DNA of 64,000 nucleotides from Candidatus Methanoperedens sp. (GCA_027460525.1 JAPZAS010000015.1:1-64000); one strand, 5' to 3'. Positions 17,021-25,943 are shown, numbered from the stretch's first letter. A program made the numbers and translations. Notes: generated by a model not told the origin, from the sequence alone.

Positions 17021-17473
17021 ATGAACGGCACAATCCTGCAGGTTACAATAAAAGGAGTATTCTTACTTGAGAAAACCGGAGGTCCGATACCGCTCGTGCT
17101 TCTGGAAGATGATACAAAACGCATAATGCCCATATACATCGGACTATCAGAAGCAATATCCATAAATGCAGCGTTAAATCGTGAAATCCCGCCAAGACCG
17201 ATGACCCATGACCTTTTCATATCATTGCTTGAGCGTGTGAGTTCAAGAATAGACAGCATCCTGATAGACGAGCTGAATGAGGGGGTTTATTATGCGAGGA
17301 TGTCTGTTTCGATGGATGGAAAGCATTTTGAACTGGATGCAAGACCGAGCGACTGCATAGCAATTGCTCTGCGCTGCGGCGCGCCCATTCATGTAAGGGA
17401 AAGCGTGCTTTCAGAAGCGGTAATCAATAAAGGAGAGCTTGAAAATATCCTGCCTCTTGATAACTATTTCTAA
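17021..17473 (+). CDS. Bifunctional nuclease (BFN, DUF151) domain protein
   Basis: 150 residues from ATG 17021, which begins MNGTILQVTIKGVF as in the family; the open frame extends farther upstream but only through the promoter region of the divergent gene. Core DUF151 marks are MPIYIGLSEAISI, RPMTHDLF, and SRIDSILIDELNEGVYYARM with ARPSDCIAIALRCGAPI. The name comes from plant proteins with RNase and DNase activity; bacterial and archaeal members are mostly uncharacterised. A TATA-like stretch lies near 16988-16998. It ends just before a perfect 20-base palindrome that may act as terminator. Confidence 0.88.
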   Translation: MNGTILQVTIKGVFLLEKTGGPIPLVLLEDDTKRIMPIYIGLSEAISINAALNREIPPRPMTHDLFISLLERVSSRIDSILIDELNEGVYYARMSVSMDGKHFELDARPSDCIAIALRCGAPIHVRESVLSEAVINKGELENILPLDNYF

Positions 17474-17476
17474 AGA

Positions 17477-17496
17477 CCCCGTATTTAAATACGGGG
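17477..17496 (+). terminator. Perfect 20-base palindrome after the DUF151 gene
   Basis: CCCCGTATTTAAATACGGGG is a perfect inverted repeat three bases after the stop codon, followed by an AT-rich run. A hairpin terminator or mRNA 3'-end stabiliser is the natural reading. Being self-complementary it could also bind a dimeric protein. Confidence 0.55.
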
Positions 17497-17558
17497 ATTA
17501 ATATTACTTTCACATCGCTTCCGCAAAGCAGATACATATCAGGATATAATCAAGAAGT

Positions 17559-18776
17559 ATGGTTTTTGAAGAGAAAGGCATCTATACCGTGCGCGAGTTC
17601 ACACTTGCTGTAAAGAGTATTCTCACCGCAGGTCAATTTAATGATGTCTGGATAAGGGGGGAGCTCTCAAACCTCACAAACCACAGCTCAGGTCACCGCT
17701 ATTTTACGCTGAAGGACAAAAACAGCTCATTGCAGTGCGTCATGTTTAAATGGTACGGCAAGAACCTGAGGTTTGAACCCGAACACGGTATGAAGGTGCT
17801 GGTTCTGGGGGATCTGGATGTTTATGAGCAAAAAGGGGTTTACCAGTTAAAGGTCAGGGCGATTCGACCCGACGGCATAGGAGAACTCTATAAAGCGTAC
17901 GAGTTATTAAAAAACAAACTGGCATTGGAAGGTTTGTTCTCCCCCGAGCGCAAAAAACCGCTGCCCAGATTCCCGAAGAAAATAGGCGTGGCGACATCCG
18001 AAACAGGAGCGGTTCTTCATGACATATTGACTGTTATAAAACGCCGCTATCCTGTTGACATACTCTTTATCCCCACGGTGGTGCAGGGCGAATACGCGGC
18101 GCATAGCATTATCAGCTCAATTGAAGCTCTGAATAAGACGGAGGTTGATCTGATAATTCTCGGAAGGGGAGGTGGTTCGATAGAGGACCTCTGGGCTTTC
18201 AATGAAGAGCCTGTTGCCCGGGCGATTTTTAATTCAAGAATCCCGATTATTTCGGCTGTGGGGCATGAAACCGACTACACGATTGCCGATTTTGTGGCTG
18301 ATGTTCGAGCCCCCACGCCTTCGGCTGCTGCGGAGATTGCGGTTCCCGACAGGCTGGAGCTTGTCAATCATATAAGCCGGCTGGGCGATCGATTAACCGA
18401 GAACCAGAGGCGTAGTATCAGTGACATGATGTCCCATATTTCTGAATTAAGACAAGGTGTCGAGCCGCGCCTATTCCTGGAGAGATTGGCTGATTATATG
18501 CAATTTATTGACGAGCTGACACAGCGGCAGGCGCAGAGTGTACAGAGGCTCCTGGAGGTTAAATCGTCTTTGCTTAATGCACATGCAGGCAAACTTGATG
18601 CCGTCAGCCCGCTTGGTACGCTTTTGCGGGGTTATAGCATTGCAATGAAATTATCGGATAAGACACTCGTTCGAAGTGTAGCAGACGTTGAAAAAGAGGA
18701 TGAGCTTTCGATAACGGTGAACGATGGAAAAATCAAATGCGGTGTAACTGATAAAGAGGTATGCAAATGGAAATGA
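17559..18776 (+). CDS. xseA: Exodeoxyribonuclease VII large subunit
   Basis: 405 residues. An N-terminal OB fold (WIRGELSNLTNHSSGHRYFTLKDK region, residues about 20-100) precedes the catalytic core with EKIGVATSETGAVLHDIL-like sequence, LGRGGGSIEDLWAFNEE and SAVGHETDYTIADFVADVRAPTPSAAAE, followed by a helical arm and a C-terminal LRGYSI motif. With XseB it degrades single-stranded DNA to oligonucleotides. It is a bacterial-type enzyme, so its presence in an archaeon suggests old transfer. It overlaps xseB by ten bases. The start ATG 17559 lies about 25 bases after a TATA-like AGGATATAATC. Confidence 0.95.
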   Translation: MVFEEKGIYTVREFTLAVKSILTAGQFNDVWIRGELSNLTNHSSGHRYFTLKDKNSSLQCVMFKWYGKNLRFEPEHGMKVLVLGDLDVYEQKGVYQLKVRAIRPDGIGELYKAYELLKNKLALEGLFSPERKKPLPRFPKKIGVATSETGAVLHDILTVIKRRYPVDILFIPTVVQGEYAAHSIISSIEALNKTEVDLIILGRGGGSIEDLWAFNEEPVARAIFNSRIPIISAVGHETDYTIADFVADVRAPTPSAAAEIAVPDRLELVNHISRLGDRLTENQRRSISDMMSHISELRQGVEPRLFLERLADYMQFIDELTQRQAQSVQRLLEVKSSLLNAHAGKLDAVSPLGTLLRGYSIAMKLSDKTLVRSVADVEKEDELSITVNDGKIKCGVTDKEVCKWK

Positions 18777-18988
18777 GTTTTGAGGAAGCAATTGCTGAGC
18801 TTGAGAATATTGTGGATAAACTTGAAAAAGGACAGATTTCACTTGATGAGAGCCTTCTGCTTTTCGAGAAGGGGATAAAGCTTGTGAGGGAATGCAACGA
18901 TAAGCTGAAGAGCTCCCAGCAGAAAGTGGAGAAATTAATTGAGGAGAATGATGAGCTGAGGACGGAGAAGTTTGAGGTGCAGGAATAA
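18767..18988 (+). CDS. xseB: Exodeoxyribonuclease VII small subunit
   Basis: About 73 residues forming the small helical subunit (SFEEAIAELENIVDKLEKGQ, then SLDESLLLFEKGIKLVREC). It wraps around the helical arm of XseA. Three ATGs in frame (18761, 18767, 18773) are possible; the GAGGT at 18755-18759 gives best spacing to 18767, and 18773 would overlap the xseA stop as ATGA. The two genes are translationally coupled. A 17-19 codon open frame beginning at 18994 follows but has no support as a gene. Confidence 0.94.
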   Translation: MEMSFEEAIAELENIVDKLEKGQISLDESLLLFEKGIKLVRECNDKLKSSQQKVEKLIEENDELRTEKFEVQE

Positions 18989-19072
18989 TCCTAAATGCCA
19001 AAAGAATATCTTGTGATTGTGCCCCACGCGCTGCACATTCCCCGCTTTAAGTAAAACGGTTTTTCAACGTGA

Positions 19073-19444
19073 TTATGGCACCAATGTTTTACGTATAAAA
19101 TCCATGAACTTTTTCATCTGCATTTCAGGCTTTGAAGGCAAGTCGCTTTCAATCACAGTTTTTTCATATTTATCATGAAAATGGTGCGGAAATGTAGTCA
19201 AACGTGCCCAGACCTTATGAGGGGCATTATCGTAACGATATATTGTTCCATCAACTTCAGACCTGTCCCAATGATATGAATATTTTCCAGAAATCGAAAC
19301 CCAGACATCTGCAAAGCTGCCATCAATCAGCTCGATTCTCAATTTAGCAGGTTCGCCGGAGGGAAGTTTAATTATTTTTGTTTCCAGAACAACTTCTCTG
19401 AATTGTCTCGCGATTGATTCAAGAAAAAGATATGTTTCCAACAT
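19073..19444 (-). CDS. DUF6516-like protein, second gene of a toxin-antitoxin-like pair
   Basis: 123 residues. The YRYDNAPH and FPHHFHD motifs around residues 68-90 and an N-terminal strand-rich half match the pattern I associate with DUF6516, a family usually coded next to a small HTH-like protein in putative toxin-antitoxin modules. Conserved Tyr, Asp, His residues hint at a catalytic site but no reaction is known. It overlaps its upstream partner by 26 bases on the reverse strand, a toxin-antitoxin type arrangement. No targeting signal. Confidence 0.65.
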   Translation of the reverse strand: MLETYLFLESIARQFREVVLETKIIKLPSGEPAKLRIELIDGSFADVWVSISGKYSYHWDRSEVDGTIYRYDNAPHKVWARLTTFPHHFHDKYEKTVIESDLPSKPEMQMKKFMDFIRKTLVP

Positions 19445-19724
19445 GCGAGAGTTCCTTTTTCAGTTTCTTGATGGTATTTTCAAGATTTTCAAGAATGATC
19501 AAATCTTCCCAACCTGGATGTTCAGGAATGCTGCCTTCCCGCACTTTTTTTTCAAATTCATCCAGAGAGGATATCTTATATCTGGATATAATTTCCAGCC
19601 TATCCCTCATACAACCTTTGATTCTGGATTTTATAAATTCGATGATGCCTTCACGTATGAGAACGTCTTCGTTTATTCCAAGGTCTTTTGAGAGATGCTT
19701 AACTGCTTCAATAGAGCTGCCCAT
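19419..19724 (-). CDS. Small helical protein, likely partner of the DUF6516-like gene
   Basis: 101 residues, all helical and charged, with an N-terminal segment (SIEAVKHLSKDLGINEDVLIREGIIEFI) that looks like a ribbon-helix-helix or helix-turn-helix DNA-binding region. It is the first gene of the pair and overlaps the DUF6516-like gene. By position it would be the antitoxin or autoregulator. The ATG at 19724 begins MGSSIEAV. Not a family I can name with confidence. Confidence 0.6.
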   Translation of the reverse strand: MGSSIEAVKHLSKDLGINEDVLIREGIIEFIKSRIKGCMRDRLEIISRYKISSLDEFEKKVREGSIPEHPGWEDLIILENLENTIKKLKKELSHVGNISFS

Positions 19725-19805
19725 GGAAAATTCCTTCTAATGATATTCTAAAATTCTTTTGTCAGGTATTTAAGGTTGTTGCATTTCGATATACAGGTTT
19801 CTCCG

Positions 19806-21596
19806 TCATCTCTTTAGAAGGCACTTCCATTCATTCCCAATCAAATCAGTTCTTCCAGCCGTCTTCAGCCCTTCATACACCAGCCCATAATTCCTGCTGT
19901 CCCTATACCGTAGCAAGGCGCGCTGTATCCTTTTCTCCCTGCCTTTCGCCACATGCACCTCTTTCATGGTGAAAGGATTGATTCCTGTGTAATACATGCA
20001 CGTAGAGGCTGTCATCGGCGTGGGCGTGAAATCCTGCACCTGTTCGGTATACAGGTTATTATCACGAATGAACTCGGCAAGTTCGATCATGTCCTCGACT
20101 GTGCTGCCGGGATGACCTGACATGAAATAGGGAAGGAGATACTGTTTTTTCCCAAGTTCTTTATTTAGAGCGCTGAATCTCTTTTTGAATTCCTCAAAAA
20201 CTTCCTTTGATGGCTTATGCATAATATCAGTAACATGCTTTGCTATATGTTCTGGTGCAACTTTGAGCTGACCGCTGACATGATGCTCACAAATCTGCAA
20301 AAGATAATCCGATGAATCAGCAAGCACGAGGTCGTAACGTATTCCTGAGCCTATGAACACCTTTTTCACGCCAGGTATCCCGAGCAAGCGTTGTAGAAGT
20401 TCAACCTGTTTTTGATGCGATACTTCAAGGCTCCTGCATAATGGATGTGTGCATATCTTATCCGGACATGCGCCCTGCGTATCCCATCGTTCGCAGTGCA
20501 AGGAATACATATTGGCTGTAGGTCCTCCCACGTCCTGCACGATGCCCTTAAAATCAGGCATCTTCGTCATTCTTTTTACTTCCCGCACCATGGATTCTAT
20601 GCTTCGGCTCTGCACAATCCTGCCCTGATGATGCGTCAGGGCGCAGAAAGAACAGGAGGCGAAGCATCCGCGGTGGCTTACGATTGAGAACTTAACAGGA
20701 ACAAGCGCGGGTATGGGTTTTTTATAAGAAGGATGAGGCATCCTTGTATATGGCAGTTCATACACACGGTCCAATTCTTTAGAATTTAAAGGCATGGCTG
20801 GCTTGTTCTGGATGATTATGGTTTTCGGATGCGCCTGTGCCACTGGTCTTCCTCGAACAGGGTCTTGCTCCTGATAATGGAGCTTGAACGCCTCGGCGTA
20901 ATGTCTTTTATCCCGGGAGACTTCTGTAAATCCGGGTATTTCAACATAATCTTCGTGGCATGCCGAACGCCACCTGCTTATTTCCAGTTTGATTGCAGTG
21001 CCGGGAATATCGGTGATGTTATTAATGTCCTCGCCTTTTGAAAGACGTGCAGCAATCTCTGTCACCTGCCGCTCCCCCATCCCGAACACAAGCATATCGG
21101 CAGGCGCATCCGCAAGAATGGACTGGCGCACGGAGTCCTGCCAGTAATCATAATGAGCAAACCGCCTGAGACTTGCCTCGATGCCTCCAAGCACTATGGG
21201 AGTATCTGGAAAAATCGAATGAAGTTTATCAGCATATACTATCGTTGCGCGATTAGGTCGCTGTGGAATCCCGCCGGGTGAATAAACATCGCCGCTTCGG
21301 ATTTTCAGGTTGGCAGTATAATTATTCACCATGGAATCCACATTCCCTGAGGTAACGCCAAAGAATAATCCGGGTTTTCCGAGTTTCTTAAAGTCATCCT
21401 CGTTTTTCCAGTCGGGCTGGGCTATGACGCCCACGCTGTAGCCTGCATCCCACAGCACACGTCCTATTATCGCTGCGCCGAATGAGGGATGGTCAACATA
21501 GGCATCGCCTGTTACGAGGATTATATCGAATTCCTGAATTCCCAGCTCTTTTGCTTCGCGCAGGGACATCGGGAGAAAACGGGGTTGGGGTTTCAT
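19806..21596 (-). CDS. YgiQ-family radical SAM protein
   Basis: 596 residues, normal length. The N-terminal domain (residues 1-210) has the family's DIILVTGDAYVDHPSFG and VLGGIEASLRRFAHYDYW blocks and resembles a cobalamin-binding fold. The radical SAM core starts at about residue 300 with C311, C315 and C318 in SHRGCFASCSFC, the CxxxCxxC that holds the 4Fe-4S cluster. Near 375 a second Cys group (GACPDKICTHPLC) may bind another cluster. The C-terminal region has HPGSTVEDMIELAEF. The reaction of YgiQ proteins is unknown. Single gene, ATG 21596. Confidence 0.93.
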   Translation of the reverse strand: MKPQPRFLPMSLREAKELGIQEFDIILVTGDAYVDHPSFGAAIIGRVLWDAGYSVGVIAQPDWKNEDDFKKLGKPGLFFGVTSGNVDSMVNNYTANLKIRSGDVYSPGGIPQRPNRATIVYADKLHSIFPDTPIVLGGIEASLRRFAHYDYWQDSVRQSILADAPADMLVFGMGERQVTEIAARLSKGEDINNITDIPGTAIKLEISRWRSACHEDYVEIPGFTEVSRDKRHYAEAFKLHYQEQDPVRGRPVAQAHPKTIIIQNKPAMPLNSKELDRVYELPYTRMPHPSYKKPIPALVPVKFSIVSHRGCFASCSFCALTHHQGRIVQSRSIESMVREVKRMTKMPDFKGIVQDVGGPTANMYSLHCERWDTQGACPDKICTHPLCRSLEVSHQKQVELLQRLLGIPGVKKVFIGSGIRYDLVLADSSDYLLQICEHHVSGQLKVAPEHIAKHVTDIMHKPSKEVFEEFKKRFSALNKELGKKQYLLPYFMSGHPGSTVEDMIELAEFIRDNNLYTEQVQDFTPTPMTASTCMYYTGINPFTMKEVHVAKGREKRIQRALLRYRDSRNYGLVYEGLKTAGRTDLIGNEWKCLLKR

Positions 21597-21702
21597 ATAG
21601 TACTATAAAATCGATACTGAAAAATGAATTTAGATTTCTTTAAGCATTTCAAGAAAGAAATCATCACAATCAGGTGGCAATACTTGGATATAATATCGAA
21701 AA

Positions 21703-23061
21703 TCATTTTTTCCTTTCAAACTTCCTCTTTAAAGCAATGAAAAGTAAGCCGATTATCAGAAAGCCAAGTATTCTTTCTCCGATATATGCGCTATATGTGC
21801 TATCCATCTGGAAAAAAGAAGAGGCACTTGTTCTTAGATATGTGTATAAGAAATCATCAGATTGAGGCAAAGAAACATTGAATAACCAGTTCATTAATAT
21901 TGGATAGGAAACAATAACAATAAAAGCCCAAATAATAGGAAGTTTATAACTTTCACCGTAAAGGCTCAGAAGTTTATAGAGACCTAAAAGAGAAAAATTC
22001 CTCTTTAACCGTAAAACAATATTCCTTATTCTTTCACTCTTGACACTTGTATTAACATCACGCCTACGCATCTCCATCTCACCGATGAAAAACTCTCCTG
22101 CTTCGGCAAATCTGTAATTGATTTCATAATTCCGTCTGAGCCTGCGATATAATTGAGCCACCGCACCATAAGTTGTTGAACCATATCTTCCGATATTAGT
22201 TTCATCCACAACTGCAAGTCGTCCATTTTTTCTTGCCCATTTCTCATCCAAGAATTCAACTTCTGTTACGTCTGTGTTTAAGAAAGAAACATTACTTAAG
22301 TCGATATTCTGAAATATTGTATGCTTTGGATCGAGAAATTTGACATTATTTAAGTAAATGATACCTTTACCACTTGAAGAAAATTTTATACAATAAAAAA
22401 AAACCTCATCTTGAAATTCCGATAATTCAAATGATGCAATATTATTGAATTCAGTTCCTGAGAAATATGCTTTATTATTGAATTTTGTAGACTGAAAAAC
22501 TGCTTCATTATTGAATTTAGCGATATCGAAACAGACTTTATTATTGAATTGAGCACGTAGGAAATCAGCTCTATTATTGAATTCAGCATGTAGGAAATCA
22601 GCTTCATTATTGAATTGAGCCCCCACGAAAGACGTTACATTATTGAATTTGGTATCAAGGAAATAGACTATATTATTGAACTGAGTACCCCAGAAGGAGA
22701 CCTCATTATCGAATTTAGCAGAAGAAAAAGCTGCGTCATTATTGAATTTAGCATGAATGAAAGAGACTTTATTATTGAATTGAGCCCCTTCGAATATTAC
22801 AGATTTTTCAAAGAAATGACCATCAAAATTTATTGAGTTATTAAAGATAAAATCTTTAAAATCTAATTCTTTGATATCATTATCCTTTTCCATCTTATTC
22901 AATTCTTCCCAGAATACTATTTCAAATATCTTGGCTTCTTCATCTGATTTATTTTCGAGGTGAAGAATACATTTTTTATTATCTTTATATTTCCGCCTTC
23001 CACACGGTTTTCCATTACTCATCAGGACTTGGCATATTTCATCGGCAATCAAGGTAATCAC
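21703..23061 (-). CDS. Pentapeptide-repeat membrane protein with N-terminal Cys/His motif
   Basis: 452 residues. Residues 10-34 hold CQ-x8-C-x8-C-x2-H, a possible zinc knuckle. From about 75 to 220 there are at least twelve 11-residue repeats of the type FNNxxxFxxAx, which build a right-handed quadrilateral beta-helix (PF13576-like). A helical region with many Arg follows, then two membrane helices (about 375-397 and 425-445). The DNA repeats every 33 bases with a nearly constant ATTATTGAATT core. Similar proteins with a C-terminal two-helix unit are sometimes annotated as ion-channel-like. Function unknown; AT-rich and probably acquired. Confidence 0.8.
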   Translation of the reverse strand: MITLIADEICQVLMSNGKPCGRRKYKDNKKCILHLENKSDEEAKIFEIVFWEELNKMEKDNDIKELDFKDFIFNNSINFDGHFFEKSVIFEGAQFNNKVSFIHAKFNNDAAFSSAKFDNEVSFWGTQFNNIVYFLDTKFNNVTSFVGAQFNNEADFLHAEFNNRADFLRAQFNNKVCFDIAKFNNEAVFQSTKFNNKAYFSGTEFNNIASFELSEFQDEVFFYCIKFSSSGKGIIYLNNVKFLDPKHTIFQNIDLSNVSFLNTDVTEVEFLDEKWARKNGRLAVVDETNIGRYGSTTYGAVAQLYRRLRRNYEINYRFAEAGEFFIGEMEMRRRDVNTSVKSERIRNIVLRLKRNFSLLGLYKLLSLYGESYKLPIIWAFIVIVSYPILMNWLFNVSLPQSDDFLYTYLRTSASSFFQMDSTYSAYIGERILGFLIIGLLFIALKRKFERKK

Positions 23062-23164
23062 TTCAGAATATATAATGTTATGACTTATAAATTACCATAC
23101 CCCAAGTGTCTTTGTTATACTGAACAATGAGGAGGCGCAATATTCTTATATTTCACCTATTGCC

Positions 23165-23371
23165 TCAAACAGCCACTTCCATCATAGCAAGGATAGATGA
23201 ATCTTGCAAACCATAATCAACCTCATCTTCCAGATACAAAGCTACTGCTTCCTTTAGATTTTTCACAGCTTCATCCAGGGTTTTACCCTGAGTAAAAACA
23301 TCAATATCAAGTGTTCTGGCACAGTAGTATTCTCCATCAAAATAAATTTCGGCTTTGATTATCTTTTGCAT
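23165..23371 (-). CDS. HicB-like protein
   Basis: 68 residues from ATG 23371 (MQKIIKAEIYFDGEYYCARTL); a GTG at 23389 in the same frame would overlap the upstream stop. The sequence fits the RNase H-like half fold of HicB antitoxins: FDGEYYCARTLDIDVFTQGKTLDEAVKNLKEAVALYL. There is no C-terminal DNA-binding helix region and no HicA toxin gene next to it, so it may be an orphan antitoxin, or a subunit with another role. It follows a small gene of unknown function with a 4-base overlap or 14-base gap, depending on the start. Confidence 0.72.
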   Translation of the reverse strand: MQKIIKAEIYFDGEYYCARTLDIDVFTQGKTLDEAVKNLKEAVALYLEDEVDYGLQDSSILAMMEVAV

Positions 23372-23385
23372 ATTTATTTCTTTAA

Positions 23386-23604
23386 TCACACTAAATGCGC
23401 TTTTTGCTTATAGCTATTGTTTCGCCACTTTCTAATCTCAACTGTACCCTTCCAACCTCCGGATTTGCTCCGCAATTTGTCCTGTACCTCAATTGCATGC
23501 AACATTCGATCCTCATCTCTAACCCTGGCGCCGAACATAATCTCAAGCCTTTTTTTTACAATATCCAGAGTATCCATATCATCTTTAAATCTTTGCTTCT
23601 GCAT
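23386..23604 (-). CDS. Small unknown protein upstream of the HicB-like gene
   Basis: 72 residues, charged, with a helical first half (FKDDMDTLDIVKKRLEIMFG) and a basic second half ending WKGTVEIRKWRNNSYKQ. I do not recognise it. Its position just upstream of and abutting the HicB-like gene suggests a two-gene module. HicA features (the conserved His in a GSHxxY motif) are absent. Confidence 0.5.
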   Translation of the reverse strand: MQKQRFKDDMDTLDIVKKRLEIMFGARVRDEDRMLHAIEVQDKLRSKSGGWKGTVEIRKWRNNSYKQKAHLV

Positions 23605-23757
23605 TAGTAATGGAATTGTTAATGATACTATCTAAACTTTATCGTGGCTTTTAAGGTACTGTCAAGTCTACGGTTGATTAACTAACCTGTCAAAAATCGG
23701 TGGCAGATGATATAATTAAAATAGTTACAACCGATTCGCTTTCAAAATTAAAATGTA

Positions 23758-24084
23758 TTATTTTTCTTTTTCAATATTTGCTTTTTCGATAAATTCTTTC
23801 AAAGAAATTATTGTGAATAAAATCAACACAAAACCAATTATAAATGAATACGACGGGTCATCAAAAATCCTATTATCAACTATGATATTTAAGGGTCTAA
23901 GAATCCATAATAGCCCCGCATAAAATACACTTCCGCTTAATAATGAGACTATAACTATTGGAATGTAACTATAATCCAATTTCTTTTTGCGTCTAAAGAA
24001 TAATATGCTACTGACAATAAGGAATAATATCATTACGAAAAATTGCAATCCATTATTCAGTTCGATATTAGTCATAATATTCAA
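23758..24084 (-). CDS. Small membrane protein, unknown
   Basis: 108 residues with three predicted membrane helices (about 11-28, 38-60 and 78-96) and a charged C-terminus. Strongly AT-rich. Its start overlaps the end of the next small membrane gene by 17 bases on the reverse strand. No recognisable family; no ribosome site stands out. Confidence 0.5.
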   Translation of the reverse strand: MNIMTNIELNNGLQFFVMILFLIVSSILFFRRKKKLDYSYIPIVIVSLLSGSVFYAGLLWILRPLNIIVDNRIFDDPSYSFIIGFVLILFTIISLKEFIEKANIEKEK

Positions 24085-24268
24085 AATATTTTACTGTATA
24101 TGTTAAAATAAAGCTAATAATAATTGAACTATATAATTTATCTTCAATTCTTGGGAAAAAATTCCATAGAATCATAAATGAACCCATAGAAAGTATTAAA
24201 AAAATAGCTAATGTTTGAAGACTAAATAGCCTAAAAAACGTTCTGCTTAATTTAACAAAAAGATTCAT
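24068..24268 (-). CDS. Very small membrane protein, unknown
   Basis: 66 residues with an amphipathic N-terminus and two hydrophobic helices (about 16-35 and 44-60). It lies upstream of, and overlaps, the 108-residue membrane protein gene. No family recognised; short length and AT-rich composition make this a tentative gene. Confidence 0.42.
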   Translation of the reverse strand: MNLFVKLSRTFFRLFSLQTLAIFLILSMGSFMILWNFFPRIEDKLYSSIIISFILTYTVKYFEYYD

Positions 24269-24445
24269 ATTGCTCTTAAGTTCTTGTTATTTATTATCAT
24301 TTAAAGATTCGATTTTAATTTCATTACCCATATGAATCACTTCCGTTTATAGTTTTTTGAGAAATAATAGAAATCAACCGGAATTTGACGTCGCAATCAG
24401 CCTAAGGGTTTACCAAAAAATAAGATAGCAGTATTTTGGAAATCA

Positions 24446-24470
24446 AACCGCAGATGAACGCAGATTTGTT
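24446..24470 (+). repeat. Half copy of the CCGCAGATGAACGCAG repeat
   Basis: AACCGCAGATGAACGCAG plus ATTTGTT matches the left half of the 9979-10051 element. It lies in the 310-base gap 24269-24578, which otherwise holds only AT-rich sequence and, at about 24538-24548, a TATA-like CTTTTATGTG for the following gene. Confidence 0.7.
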
Positions 24471-24578
24471 GTCGGGGATTATGAATAAAATTGGATAAGT
24501 TATTTTTCGTGACCCTTAAGAATTGACAAACGCTGTAGAAACTTTTATGTGTATGTAAATTAATGAGCGAATTTAATT

Positions 24579-25115
24579 ATGATGATAAATGGATATTTTT
24601 CGTTAACAGCGCGCGCCATTGCGATATGTATGGTTGCAGTACTGACGCTTATGGGAACTGCTTTAAGTGATAGCGGAAATAACATCAATAGTTCTCCAAA
24701 GCTTGTCCTTAACAAATCTGTCTCTCCGTCCAACATAACTATGGACGATACCACCACTATAATAATTAGAGTTGAGAACACAGGCAGTGATGTCAAATCT
24801 GTAAAAATTACTGATACAATTCCGGAAGGCTTTAATCTTGTTAGCGGCTCAACCTCTCAGGAATATAGTACACTAAAGACAACAGAATCGAGAATATTCC
24901 AGTACACAATGAAAGCAACAAGTGCAGGTCAGTTTGTAATAGATCCAGCAAAAGAGACATATGAGGACGATAAAGGCATTCCCTATACAGGATATTCCAA
25001 CAAGGTGAATATCACGGTACAGATTCAGCCAAAAACACCAGCCTTTGAAGGCATAACAGCTTTGGTGAGCCTAATTTCAGTTCTGCTGATTCTGAAGCTA
25101 AGAAGATTTAGATGA
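24579..25115 (+). CDS. Secreted DUF11-type protein with PGF-CTERM-like tail
   Basis: 178 residues. A signal peptide spans about 1-30, then one DUF11/CARDB-like beta domain (LVLNKSVSPSNITMDDTTTI through NKVNITVQI). The C-terminus reads TPAFEGITALVSLIS followed by a hydrophobic helix and a basic KLRRFR end, the three-part layout of PGF-CTERM archaeosortase signals, with Ala at the Gly position. The protein would be exported, processed by an archaeosortase and attached to the cell envelope through a lipid. Single-gene unit. The same style of tail ends the protein at 37460. Confidence 0.75.
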   Translation: MMINGYFSLTARAIAICMVAVLTLMGTALSDSGNNINSSPKLVLNKSVSPSNITMDDTTTIIIRVENTGSDVKSVKITDTIPEGFNLVSGSTSQEYSTLKTTESRIFQYTMKATSAGQFVIDPAKETYEDDKGIPYTGYSNKVNITVQIQPKTPAFEGITALVSLISVLLILKLRRFR

Positions 25116-25172
25116 TGCAGGACATTTTGAAAAATTTTTAAAATAACAGCCTGCTTCCATCATAGTAAAGAT

Positions 25173-25943
25173 CTAACAATCATGCTTCTTGCATTCCAGA
25201 AGCAGTTCCTCAAAAGTATATTGCTTCGGCATAACCTTAACCCTGACCCCGAATTCAGATAAAATATCAGCCGTAGGCTTTCCGATAGCGGCAACTGTCT
25301 TTTCATTCATTATCCTTATCAGTTCGTCCTTCACCCCCATTTCATCCGCAAGCGCCATGAAATTCCTGACCATCATCGAGCTTGTGAATGCAAATATATC
25401 CACTTCCCCTGCAAGCGCCCGATTTACAAGCGCAGCATGCCTTTCATCCCTCGGATTTATTAGATGGTACACCTGCGTTTCATGCACAAAAGCCCCTTTT
25501 TTCTTGAGTCCTTCTACCAGCTCGGGCGACCCGTGGCTGCTCCGTGCTATCTCGATAACAGCTCCGGTTATCTCGCTAATGCCTTCCACCAGCCCCTGCG
25601 AACTGTAGGATTCTGGCACAATACTCACATTTATTCCCATTTTCAAAAGGGCGTTTTTCGTCTTCGGACCAATTGCAACCACCCTGCATTTATTCAGCTG
25701 CTCAATAAACAACTCAGGCTCATTTAGCTTTAATAACGTGAACTCAACACCATTTGCACTTGTGAATATCACATAATCCACCTCCCCTTCCATGACGCGC
25801 TCCACGAACCCCTTAAAATTGGCATCGGTCTTGTCTACAACATCAATCATGGGCGCAGTAATCGCATCGAACCCCATGGAATTTGCAAGTTTAACCGACT
25901 CGGCAAGATAGCCTGCAGGTCGCATTATAGCTATTACTTTCAT
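25173..25943 (-). CDS. hemD: Uroporphyrinogen-III synthase
   Basis: 256 residues. Cyclises hydroxymethylbilane with ring-D inversion to give uroporphyrinogen III. The family is poorly conserved; visible marks are the N-terminal IMRPAGYLAESVKLA, VIFTSANGVEFTLLKL, VVAIGPKTKNALLKMGI, and the C-terminal FTSSMMVRNFMALA and VAAIGKPTADIL. Two-domain alternating fold. It is the last gene of the hemL-hemC-cobA-hemD operon, 10 bases after cobA. Confidence 0.93.
   Translation of the reverse strand: MKVIAIMRPAGYLAESVKLANSMGFDAITAPMIDVVDKTDANFKGFVERVMEGEVDYVIFTSANGVEFTLLKLNEPELFIEQLNKCRVVAIGPKTKNALLKMGINVSIVPESYSSQGLVEGISEITGAVIEIARSSHGSPELVEGLKKKGAFVHETQVYHLINPRDERHAALVNRALAGEVDIFAFTSSMMVRNFMALADEMGVKDELIRIMNEKTVAAIGKPTADILSEFGVRVKVMPKQYTFEELLLECKKHDC

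Noticed and set aside
18994-19053. Short open frame MPKEYLVIVPHALHIPRFK after xseB
   Set aside because: Fewer than 20 codons, no ribosome site, nothing similar nearby.
22400-22800. Regularly spaced ATTATTGAATT repeats that resemble a CRISPR array
   Set aside because: The 33-base period is one in-frame 11-residue pentapeptide-type repeat in a long reverse-strand gene; units have no distinct spacers and no cas genes are present.
23165-23604. Complete HicAB toxin-antitoxin system
   Set aside because: Only a HicB-like half is recognisable; the adjoining small gene has no HicA features.
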